A DNA stretch of 64,000 nt from Bathymodiolus brooksi. Its lineage: Eukaryota > Mollusca > Bivalvia > Mytilida > Modiolidae. Position 1 is the stretch's first letter, and each line of letters starts with the position of its first letter. Under the pieces are notes generated by a model. That model was not told the origin of the DNA. It saw only the letters and a program-made list of their open reading frames with translations, and made no database searches. The translations under genes and the position numbers were made by a program. Of this stretch, positions 26,418 to 37,888 are shown piece after piece. The stretch spans positions 1,612,001 to 1,676,000 of the forward strand of contig OY804578.1 of NCBI GenBank assembly GCA_963680875.1. The letters are read 5' to 3'.

Positions 26418-27816
26418 TATATCTTTAGTTCTCAGTGTAGTGTTTGTATTGATAAATAGATCTTTAGTTTTCTGTGTAGTGCTTTGTATTGATATATAGA
26501 TCTTTAGTTTTCTGTGTAGTGTTTTGTATTGATATATAGATCTTTAGTTTTCTGTGTAATGTTTTGTATTGATATAAAGATCTTTAGTTTTCTATGTAGT
26601 GTTTTGTATTGATATATAGATCTTTAGTTTTCTGTGTAGTGTTTTGTATTGATATATAGATCTTTAGTTTTCAGTGTAATGTTTTGTATTGATATATAGA
26701 TCTTTAGTTTTCTGTGTAGTGTTTTGTATTGATATATAGATCTTTAGTTTTCTCTGTAGTGTTTTGTATTGATATATAGATCTTTAGTTTTCTGTGTAGT
26801 GTGTTGTATTGATATATAGGTCTTTAGTTTTCTGTGTAGTGTTTTGTATTGATATATAGATCTTTAGTTTTCTGTGTAGTGTTTTGTACTGATATATAGA
26901 TATTTAGTTTTCTATGTAGTGTTTAGTATTGATATATAGATCTTTGGTTTTCTATGTAGTGTTTTGTATTGATATATAGATCTTTAGTTTTCTGTGTAGT
27001 GTTTTGTATTGATATATAGATCTTTAGTTTTCTGTGTAGTGTTTTGTACTGATATATAGATCTTTAGTTTTCTATGTAGTGTTTAGTATTGATATATAGA
27101 TCTTTAGTTTTCTATGTAGTGTTTTGTATTGATATATAGATCTTTAGTTTTCTGTGTAGTGTTTTGTATTGATATATAGATCTTTAGTTTTCTGTTTAGT
27201 GTTTTGTATTGATATATAGATCTTTAGTTTTCTGTGTAGTGTTTTGTATTGATATATAGATCTTTAGTTTTCTGTGTAGTGTTTTGTATTGATATATAGA
27301 TCTTTAGTTTTCTGTGTAGTGTTTTGTATTGATATATAGATCTTTAGTTTTCAGTGTAATGTTTTGTATTGATATATAGATCTTTAGTTTTCTGTGTAGT
27401 GTTTTGTTTTGATATATAGATCTTTAGTTTTATGTGTAGTGTTTTGTATTGATATAGAGATCTTTAGTTTTCTGTGTAGTGTTTTGTATTGATATATAGA
27501 TCTTTAGTTTTCTGCTTAATGTTTTGTATTGATATATAGATCTTTAGTTTTCTATGTAGTGTTTTGTATTGATAAATATATCTTTAGTTTTCTGTGTAGT
27601 GTTTTGTATTGATATATAGATCTTTAGTTTTATGTGTAGTGTTTTGTATTGATATATAGATCTTTAGTTTTCTGTGTAGTGTTTTGTATTGATATATAGA
27701 TCTTTAGTTTTCTATGTAGTGTTTTGTATTGATATATAGATCTTTAGTTTTCTGTGTAGTGTTTTGTATTGATTTATAGATCTTTAGTTTTCTGTGTAGT
27801 GTTTGGTATTGATATA
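26418..27816 (+). repeat. HOR unit 9 (1,399 bp), copy of unit 7
   Basis: It matches unit 7 at an offset of 4,476 bp with no difference at the markers I compared, including the C6A, A10G, C16A and T29G monomers. Confidence 0.9.
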
Positions 27817-30800
27817 TATATCTTTAGTTCTCAGTGTAGTGTTTGTATTGATAAATAGATCTTTAGTTTTCTGTGTAGTGCTTTGTATTGATATATAGAT
27901 CTTTAGTTTTCTGTGTAGTGTTTTGTATTGATATATAGATCTTTAGTTTTCTGTGTAATGTTTTGTATTGATATAAAGATCTTTAGTTTTCTATGTAGTG
28001 TTTTGTATTGATATATAGATCTTTAGTTTTCTCTGTAGTGTTTTGCATTGATATATAGATCTTTAGTTTTCTGTGTAGTGTTTTGTATTGATATATAGAT
28101 CTTTAGTTTTCTGTGTAGTGTTTTGTATTGATATATAGATCTTTAGTTTTCAGTGTAATGTTTTGTATTGATATATAGATCTTTAGTTTTCTGTGTAGTG
28201 TTTTGTATTGATATATAGATCTTTAGTTTTCTGTGTAGTGTTTTGTATTGATATATAGATCTTTAGTTTTCTGTGTAGTGTTTGTTTTGATATATAGATC
28301 TTTAGTTTTATGTGTAGTGTTTTGTATTGATATAGAGATCTTTAGTTTTCTGTGTAGTGTTTTGTATTGATATATAGATCTTTAGTTTTCTGCTTAATGT
28401 TTTGTATTGATATATAGATCTTTAGTTTTCTGTGTAGTGTTTTGTATTGATTTATAGATCTTTAGTTTTCTGTGTAGTGTTTGGTATTGATATATAGATC
28501 TTTAGTTCTCAGTGTAGTGTTTGTATTGATAAATAGATCTTTAGTTTTCTGTGTAATGTTTTGTATTGATATAAAGATCTTTAGTTTTCTGTGTAGTGTT
28601 TTGTATTGATATATAGATCTTTAGTTTTCTGTTTAGTGTTTTGTATTGATATATAGATCTTTAGTTTTCTGTGTAGTGTTTTGTATTGATATATAGATCT
28701 TTAGTTTTCTGTTTAGTGTTTTGTATTGATATATAGATCTTTAGTTTTCTGCTTAGTGTTTTGTATTGAAATATAGATCGTTAGTTCTCAGTGTAGTGTT
28801 TTGTATTGATATATAGATCTTTAGTTTTCTGTGTAGTGTTTTGTACTGATATATAGATCTTTAGTTTTCTGTGTAGTGTTTTGTATTCATATATAGATCT
28901 TTAGTTTTCTGTGTAATGTTTTGTATTGATATATAGATCTTTAGTTTTCTGTGTAGTGTTTTGTATTGATATATAGATCTTTAGTTTTCTATATAGTGTT
29001 TTGTGTTGATATATAGATCTTTAGTTTTCTGTGTAGTGTTTTGTATTGATATATAGATCTTTAGTTTTATGTGTAGTGTTTTGTATTGATATATAGATCT
29101 TTAGTTTTCTGTGTAGTGTTTTGTATTGCTATATAGATCTTTAGTTTTCTGTGTAGTGTTTTGTATTGATATATAGATCTTTAGGTTTCTGTGTAGTGTT
29201 TTGTATTGATATATAGATCTTTAGTTTTCTATGTAGTGTTTTGTATTGATATATAGATCTTTAGTTTTCTGTGTAGTGTTTTGTATTGATAAATAGATCT
29301 TTAGTTTTCTGTTTAATGTTTTGTATTGATATATAGATCTTTAGTTTTCTGTGTAGTGTTTTGTATTGATATAAAGATCTTTAGTTTTCTATGTAGTGTT
29401 TTGTATTGATATATAGATCTTTAGTTTTCTGTTTAGTGTTTTGTATTGATATATAGATCTTTAGTTTTCTCTGTAGTGTTTTGTATTGATATATAGATCT
29501 TTAGTTTTCTGTGTAGTGTTTTGTATTGATATATAGATCGTTAGTTTTCTGTGTAGTGTTTTGTATTGATATATAGATCTTTAGTTTTCAGTGTAATGTT
29601 TTGTATTGATATATAGATCTTTAGTTTTCTGTGTAGTGTTTTGTATTGATATATAGATCTTTAGTTTTCTGTGTAGTGTTTTGTATTGATATATAGATCT
29701 TTAGTTTTCTGTGTAGTGTTTTGTTTTGATATATAGATCTTTAGTTTTCTGTGTAGTGTTTTGTATTGATATATAGATCTTTAGTTTTCTGTTTAATGTT
29801 TTGTATTGATATATAGATCTTTAGTTTTCTATGTAGTGTTTTGTATTGATAAATAGATCTTTAGTTTTCTATGTAGTATTTTGTATTGATATATAGATCT
29901 TTAGTTTTCTGTGTAGTGTTTTGTATTGTTATATAGATCTTTAGTTTTCTGTGTAGTGTTTTGTATTGATATATAGATCTTTAGTTTTCTGTGTAGTGTT
30001 TTGTATTGATATATAGATCTTTAGTTTTCTGTGTAGTATTTTGTATTGATATATAGATCTTTAGTTTTCTGTGTAGTGTTTTGTATTGATATATAGATCT
30101 TTAGTTTTCTGTGTAGTGTTTTGTACTGATATATAGATCTTTAGTTTTCTGTGTAGTGTTTTGTATTGATATATAGATCTTTAGTTTTCTGTGTAGTGAG
30201 TTGTATTGATATATAGGTCTTTAGTTTTCTGTGTAGTGTTTTGTATTGATATATAGATCTTTAGTTTTCTGTGTAGTGTTTTGTACTGATATATATATCT
30301 TTAGTTTTCTATGTAGTGTTTAGTATTGATATATAGATCTTTGGTTTTCTATGTAGTGTTTTGCATTGATATATAGATCTTTAGTTTTCTGTGTAGTGTT
30401 TTGTATTGATATATAGATCTTTAGTTTTCTGTGTAGTGTTTTGTACTGATATATAGATCTTTAGTTTTCTATGTAGTGTTTAGTATTGATATATAGATCT
30501 TTAGTTTTCTATGTAGTGTTTTGTATTGATATATAGATCTTTAGTTTTCTGTGTAGTGTTTTGTATTGATATATAGATCTTTAGTTTTCTGTTTAGTGTT
30601 TTGTATTGATATATAGATCTTTAGTTTTCTCTGTAGTGTTTTGTATTGATATATAGATCTTTAGTTTTCTGTGTAGTGTTTTGTATTGATATATAGATCT
30701 TTAGTTTTCTGTGTAGTGTTTTGTATTGATATATAGATCTTTAGTTTTCAGTGTAATGTTTTGTATTGATATATAGATCTTTAGTTTTCTGTGTAGTGTT

Positions 30801-31853
30801 TTGTATTGATATATAGATCTTTAGTTTTCTGTGTAGTGTGTTGTATTGATATATAGGTCTTTAGTTTTCTGTGTAGTGTTTTGTATTGATATATAGATCT
30901 TTAGTTTTCTGTGTAGTGTTTTGTACTGATATATAGATATTTAGTTTTCTATGTAGTGTTTAGTATTGATATATAGATCTTTGGTTTTCTATGTAGTGTT
31001 TTGTATTGATATATAGATCTTTAGTTTTCTGTGTAGTGTTTTGTATTGATATATAGATCTTTAGTTTTCTGTGTAGTGTTTTGTACTGATATATAGATCT
31101 TTAGTTTTCTATGTAGTGTTTAGTATTGATATATAGATCTTTAGTTTTCTATGTAGTGTTTTGTATTGATATATAGATCTTTAGTTTTCTGTGTAGTGTT
31201 TTGTAATGATATATAGATCTTTAGTTTTCTGTTTAGTGTTTTGTATTGATATATAGATCTTTAGTTTTCTCTGTAGTGTTTTGTATTGATATATAGATCT
31301 TTAGTTTTCTGTGTAGTGTTTTGTATTGATATATAGATCTTTAGTTTTCTGTGTAGTGTTTTGTATTGATATATAGATCTTTAGTTTTCAGTGTAATGTT
31401 TTGTATTGATATATAGATCTTTAGTTTTCTGTGTAGTGTTTTGTTTTGATATATAGATCTTTAGTTTTATGTGTAGTGTTTTGTATTGATATAGAGATCT
31501 TTAGTTTTCTGTGTAGTGTTTTGTATTGATATATAGATCTTTAGTTTTCTGCTTAATGTTTTGTATTGATATATAGATCTTTAGTTTTCTATGTAGTGTT
31601 TTGTATTGATAAATATATCTTTAGTTTTCTGTGTAGTGTTTTGTATTGATATATAGATCTTTAGTTTTATGTGTAGTGTTTTGTATTGATATATAGATCT
31701 TTAGTTTTCTGTGTAGTGTTTTGTATTGATATATAGATCTTTAGTTTTCTATGTAGTGTTTTGTATTGATATATAGATCTTTAGTTTTCTGTGTAGTGTT
31801 TTGTATTGATTTATAGATCTTTAGTTTTCTGTGTAGTGTTTGGTATTGATATA
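27817..31853 (+). repeat. HOR unit 10 (4,037 bp)
   Basis: The first 1.1 kb completes the second copy of the 4.48-kb duplication. From 28,934 the unit continues with G18A/G20A/A32G (about 28,990), C16A, A36C (about 29,129), T12G, a GATAAA monomer and the standard T1A...A32T series. The G25A cassette (29,878) and two T27G monomers follow; the first also has T26A (about 30,199). A lone T7G without T14C at about 29,540 is unusual, because T7G otherwise travels with T14C and T17A. Confidence 0.88.
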
Positions 31854-32691
31854 TATATCTTTAGTTCTCAGTGTAGTGTTTGTATTGATAAATAGATCTT
31901 TAGTTTTCTGTGTAGTGCTTTGTATTGATATATAGATCTTTAGTTTTCTGTGTAGTGTTTTGTATTGATATATAGATCTTTAGTTTTCTGTGTAATGTTT
32001 TGTATTGATATAAAGATCTTTAGTTTTCTATGTAGTGTTTTGTATTGATATATAGATCTTTATTTTTCTGTTTAGTGTTTTGTATTGATATATAGATCTT
32101 TAGTTTTCTCTGTAGTGTTTTGTATTGATATATAGATCTTTAGTTTTCTGTGTAGTGTTTTGTATTGATATATAGATCTTTAGTTTTCTGTGTAGTGTTT
32201 TGTATTGATATATAGATCTTTAGTTTTCAGTGTAATGTTTTGTATTGATATATAGATCTTTAGTTTTCTGTGTAGTGTTTTGTATTGATATATAGATCTT
32301 TAGTTTTCTATGTAGTGTTTTGTATTGATATATAGATCTTTAGTTTTCTGTGTAGTGTTTTGTTTTGATATATAGATCTTTAGTTTTATGTGTAGTGTTT
32401 TGTATTGATATAGAGATCTTTAGTTTTCTGTGTAGTGTTTTGTATTGATATATAGATCTTTAGTTTTCTGTTTAATGTTTTGTATTGATATATAGATCTT
32501 TAGTTTTCTGTGTAGTGTTTTGTATTGATTTATAGATCTTTAGTTTTCTGTGTAGTGTTTGGTATTGATATATAGATCTTTAGTTCTCAGTGTAGTGTTT
32601 GTATTGATAAATAGATCTTTAGTTTTCTGTGTAGTGTTTTGTATTGATATATAGATCTTTAGTTTTCTGTGTAGTGTTTTGTATTGATATA

Positions 32692-34052
32692 TAGATCTTT
32701 AGTTTTCTGTGTAATGTTTTGTATTGATATAAAGATCTTTAGTTTTCTGTGTAGTGTTTTGTATTGATCTATAGATCTTTAGTTTTCTGTTTAGTGTTTT
32801 GTATTGATATATAGATCTTTAGTTTTCTGTGTAGTGTTTTGTATTGATATATAGATCTTTAGTTTTCTGTTTAGTGTTTTGTATTGATATATAGATCTTT
32901 AGTTTTCTGCTTAGTGTTTTGTATTGAAATATAGATCGTTAGTTCTCAGTGTAGTGTTTTGTATTGATATATAGATCTTTAGTTTTCTGTGTAGTGTTTT
33001 GTACTGATATATAGATCTTTAGTTTTCTGTGTAGTGTTTTGTATTCATATATAGATCTTTAGTTTTCTGTGTAATGTTTTGTATTGATATATAGATCTTT
33101 AGTTTTCTGTGTAGTGTTTTGTATTGATATATAGATCTTTAGTTTTCTATATAGTGTTTTGTGTTGATATATAGATCTTTAGTTTTCTGTGTAGTGTTTT
33201 GTATTGATATATAGATCTTTAGTTTTATGTGTAGTGTTTTGTATTGATATATAGATCTTTAGTTTTCTGTGTAGTGTTTTGTATTGCTATATAGATCTTT
33301 AGTTTTCTGTGTAGTGTTTTGTATTGATATATAGATCTTTAGGTTTCTGTGTAGTGTTTTGTATTGATATATAGATCTTTAGTTTTCTATGTAGTGTTTT
33401 GTATTGATATATAGATCTTTAGTTTTCTGTGTAATGTTTTGTATTGATATAAAGATCTTTAGTTTTCTGTGTAGTGTTTTTGTATTGATATATAGATCTT
33501 TAGTTTTCTGTTTAGTGTTTTGTATTGATATATAGATCTTTAGTTTTCTGCTTAGTGTTTTGTATTGAAATATAGATCGTTAGTTCTCAGTGTAGTGTTT
33601 TGTATTGATATATAGATCTTTAGTTTTCTGTGTAGTGTTTTGTACTGATATATAGATCTTTAGTTTTCTGTGTAGTGTTTTGTATTCATATATAGATCTT
33701 TAGTTTTCTGTGTAATGTTTTGTATTGATATATAGATCTTTAGTTTTCTGTGTAGTGTTTTGTATTGATATATAGATCTTTAGTTTTCTATATAGTGTTT
33801 TGTGTTGATATATAGATCTTTAGTTTTCTGTGTAGTGTTTTGTATTGATATATAGATCTTTAGTTTTATGTGTAGTGTTTTGTATTGATATATAGATCTT
33901 TAGTTTTCTGTGTAGTGTTTTGTATTGCTATATAGATCTTTAGTTTTCTGTGTAGTGTTTTGTATTGATATATAGATCTTTAGGTTTCTGTGTAGTGTTT
34001 TGTATTGATATATAGATCTTTAGTTTTCTGTGTAGTGTTTTGTATTGATATA
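32692..34052 (+). repeat. About 0.7-kb tandem duplication (32,692-33,411 and 33,412-34,052)
   Basis: G23A, T1A, G20T, T19C/G20T with GAAATA, T7G, T33C, G35C, G23A, G18A/G20A/A32G, C16A, A36C and T12G recur in the same order. The offset is 720 bp at the left end and 641 bp from the T19C/G20T monomer on. The second copy lacks two monomers (consensus and G20T) and carries the 1-bp insertion of the 41-bp monomer, which together explain the 79-bp shift. Confidence 0.87.
33452..33492 (+). repeat. 41-bp monomer, the only insertion variant in the window
   Basis: The second T-run has five T instead of four (GTGTTTTTGTATTG), and position 1 is A. It is the only monomer longer than 40 bp among 1,601. 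It lies one monomer after the junction of the 0.7-kb duplication at 33,412. A homopolymer miscall by the sequencer is a plausible alternative. Confidence 0.9.
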
Positions 34053-37000
34053 TAGATCTTTAGTTTTCTGTGTAGTGTTTTGTATTGATAAATAGATCTT
34101 TAGTTTTCTGTTTAATGTTTTGTATTGATATATAGATCTTTAGTTTTCTGTGTAATGTTTTGTATTGATATAAAGATCTTTAGTTTTCTATGTAGTGTTT
34201 TGTATTGATATATAGATCTTTGGTTTTCTGTTTAGTGTTTTGTATTGATATATAGATCTTTAGTTTTCTGTGTAGTGTTTTGTATTGATATATAGATCTT
34301 TAGTTTTCTGTGTAGTGTTTTGTATTGATATATAGATCTTTAGTTTTCTGTGTAGTGTTTTGTATTGATATATAGATCTTTAGTTTTCAGTGTAATGTTT
34401 TGTATTGATATATAGATCTTTAGTTTTCTGTGTAGTGTTTTGTATTGATATATAGATCTTTAGTTTTCTGTGTAGTGTTTTGTATTGATATATAGATCTT
34501 TAGTTTTCTGTGTAGTGTTTTGTTTTGATATATAGATCTTTAGTTTTATGTGTAGTGTTTTGTATTGATATAGAGATCTTTAGTTTTCTGTGTAGTGTTT
34601 TGTATTGATATATAGATCTTTAGTTTTCTGTGTAGTGTTTTGTATTGATATATAGATCTTTAGTTTTCTGTTTAGTGTTTGTATTGAAATATAGATCGTT
34701 AGTTCTCAGTGTAGTGTTTTGTATTGATATATAGATCTTTAGTTTTCTGTGTAGTGTTTTGTATTGATATATAGATCTTTAGTTTTCTATGTAGTGTTTT
34801 GTATTGATATATAGATCTTTAGTTTTCTGTGTAATGTTTTGTATTGATATATAGATCTTTAGTTTTCTGTGTAGTGTTTTGTATTGATATATAGATCTTT
34901 AGTTTTCTGGGTAGTGTTTTGTATTGAGATATAGATCTTTAGTTTTCTGTGTAGTGTTTTGTATTGATATATAGATCTTTAGTTTTCTGTGTAGTGTTTT
35001 GTATTGATATATAGATCTTTAGTTTTCTGTGTAGTGTTTTGTATTGATATATAGATCTTTAGTTTTCTATGTAGTGTTTTGTATTGATATATAGATCTTT
35101 AGTTTTCTGTGTAGTGTTTTGTATTGATATATAGATCTTTAGTTTTCTGTGTAGTGCTTTGTATTGATATATAGATCTTTAGTTTTCTGTGTAGTGTTTG
35201 GTATTGATATATAGATCTTTAGTTCTCAGTGTAGTGTTTTGTATTGATAAATAGATCTTTAGTTTTCTGTGTAGTGTTTTGTATTGATATATAGATCTTT
35301 AGTTTTCTGTGTAGTGTTTTGTATTGATATATAGAACTTTAGTTTTCTGTGTAATGTTTTGTATTGATATAAAGATCTTTTGTTTTCTGTGTAATGTTTT
35401 GTATTGATATATAGATCTTTAGTTTTCTGTTTAGTGTTTTGTATTGATATATAGATCTTTAGTTTTCTGTGTAGTGTTTTGTACTGATATATAGATCTTT
35501 AGTTTTCTGTGTAGTGTTTTGTATTGATATATAGATCTTTAGTTTTCTATGTAGTGTTTTGTATTGATATATAGATCTTTAGTTTTCTGTGTAGTGTTTT
35601 GTATTGATATATAGATCTTTAGTTTTCTGTGTAGTGTTTTGTACTGATATATAGATCTTTAGTTTTCTATGTAGTGTTTATTATTGATATATAGATCTTT
35701 AGTTTTCTGTGTATTGTTTTGTATTGATATATAGATCTTTAGTTTTCTATGTAGTGTTTTGTATTGATATATAGATCTTTAGTTTTCTGTTTAATGTTTT
35801 GTATTGATATATAGATCTTTAGTTTTCTATGTAGTGTTTTGTATTGATATATAGATCTTTAGTTTTCTGTGTAGTGTTTTGTATTGATATATAGATTTTT
35901 AGTTTTCTATGTAGTTTTTTGTATTGATATATAGATCTTTAGTTTTCTATGTAATGTTTTGTATTGATATATAGATCTTTAGTTTTCTGTGTAGTGTTTT
36001 GTATTGATATATAGATCTTTAGTTTTCTGTGTAGTGTTTTGTATTGATATATAGATTTTTAGTTTTCTATGTAGTTTCTTGTATTGATATATAGATCTTT
36101 TGTTTTCTATGTAGTGTTTTGTATTGATATATAGATCTTTAGTTTTCTGTGTAGTGTTTTGTATTGATATATAGATCTATAGTTTTCTATGTAGTGTTTT
36201 GCATTGATATATAGATCTTTAGTTTTCTGTGTAGTGTTTTGTATTGATATATAGATTTTTTTTTCTATGTAATTTTTTGTATTGATATATAGATATTTAG
36301 TTTTCTGTGTAGTGTTTTGTATTGATATATAGATCTTTAGTTTTCTGTGTAATGTTTTGTATTGATATATAGATCTTTAGTTTTCTGTGTAGTGTTTTGT
36401 ATTGATATATAGATCTTTAGTTTTCTATGTAGTGTTTTGTATTGATATATAGATCTTTAGTTTTCTGTGTAGTGTTTTGTATTGATATATAGATCTTTAG
36501 TTTTATGTGTAGTGTTTTGTATTGATATATAGATCTTTAGTTTTTTGTGTAGTGTTTTGTATTGATATATAGATCTTTAGTTTTCTGTGTAGTGTTTTGT
36601 ATTGATATATAAATCTTTAGTTTTCTGTGTAGTGTTTTGTATTGATATATAGATCTTTAGTTTTCTGTGTAGTGTTTTGTATTGATTTATAGATCTTTAG
36701 TTTTCTGTGTAGTGTTTGGTATTGATATATAGATCTTTAGTTCTCAGTGTAGTGTTTGTATTGATAAATAGATCTTTAGTTTTCTGTATAGTGTTTTGTT
36801 TTGATATATAGATCTTTAGTTTTCTGTGTAGTGTTTTGTATTGATATATAGATCTTTAGTTTTCTGTGTAATGTTTTGTATTGATATAAAGATCTTTAGT
36901 TTTCTGTGTAGTGTTTTGTATTGATATATAGATCTTTAGTTTTCTGTTTAGTGTTTTGTATTGATATATAGATCTTTAGTTTTCTGTGTAGTGTTTTGTA

Positions 37001-37888
37001 TTGATATATAGATCTTTAGTTTTCTGTTTAGTTTTTTGTATTGATATATAGATCTTTAGTTTTATGCTTAGTGTTTTGTATTGAAATATAGATCGTTAGT
37101 TCTCAGTGTAGTGTTTTGTATTGATATATAGATCTTTAGTTTTCTGTGTAGTGTTTTGTACTGATATATAGATCATTAGTTTTCTGTGTAGTGTTTTGTA
37201 TTCATATATAGATCTTTAGTTTTCTGTGTAGTGTTTTGTATTGATATATAGATCTTTAGTTTTCTGTTTAGTGTTTTGTATTGATATATAGATCTTTAGT
37301 TTTCTGCTTAGTGTTATGTATTGAAATATAGATCGTTAGTTCTCAGTGTAGTGTTTTGTATTGATATATAGATCTTTAGTTTTCTGTGTAGTGTTTTGTA
37401 CTGATATATAGATCTTTAGTTTTCTGTGTAGTGTTTTGTATTCATATATAGATCTTTAGTTTTCTGTGTAATGTTTTGTATTGATATATAGATCTTTAGT
37501 TTTCTGTGTAGTGTTTTGTATTGATATATAGATCTTTAGTTTTCTATATAGTGTTTTGTGTTGATATATAGATCTTTAGTTTTCTGTGTAGTGTTTTGTA
37601 TTGATATATAGATCTTTAGTTTTATGTGTAGTGTTTTGTATTGATATATAGATCTTTAGTTTTCTGTGTAGTGTTTTGTATTGATATATAGATCTTTAGT
37701 TTTCTATGTAGTGTTTTGTATTGATATATAGATCTTTAGGTTTCTGTGTAGTGTTTTGTATTGATATATAGATCTTTAGTTTTCTATGTAGTGTTTTGTA
37801 TTGATATATAGATCTTTAGTTTTCTGTGTAGTGTTTTGTATTGATTTATAGATCTTTAGTTTTCTGTGTAGTGTTTGGTATTGATATA

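Larger units (their letters stand above)
19942..28933 (+). repeat. 4.48-kb tandem segmental duplication, copies indistinguishable at all markers checked (19,942-24,457 and 24,458-28,933)
   Basis: An A32T monomer at 19,942 and 24,458 starts each copy. From 20,142 on, every rare variant I checked recurs at exactly +4,476 bp: T27G at 20,245/24,721 and 20,925/25,401, T31C, C6A, A36T, the landmarks at 21,942/26,418 and 23,341/27,817, T31C inside the G18C monomer, the rare 39-bp monomer GTGTTTGTTTTG near 23,806/28,282, T19C/G20T at 24,273/28,749 and G35C at 24,411/28,887. The only difference found is one extra G18A monomer in copy 1 (20,102-20,141), which makes it 4,516 bp. At 28,934 the sequence diverges from the 24,458 junction. 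This looks like the youngest large event in the window, or an assembly duplication. Confidence 0.93.
31854..37888 (+). repeat. HOR unit 11 (6,035 bp), composite
   Basis: Two further landmark-type monomers without T26C lie inside, at 32,573 and 36,730, so this is really two or three shortened cycles. Markers include A36C (33,290 and 33,925), the 41-bp monomer (33,452), GAAATA 39-bp (34,680), T19G (34,909), C6T (about 35,896), the 38-bp monomer (36,252) going directly to C6A, C16T, T7A (about 37,175) and two T19C/G20T monomers. The C6T block reappears here after more than 22 kb of absence. Confidence 0.85.
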
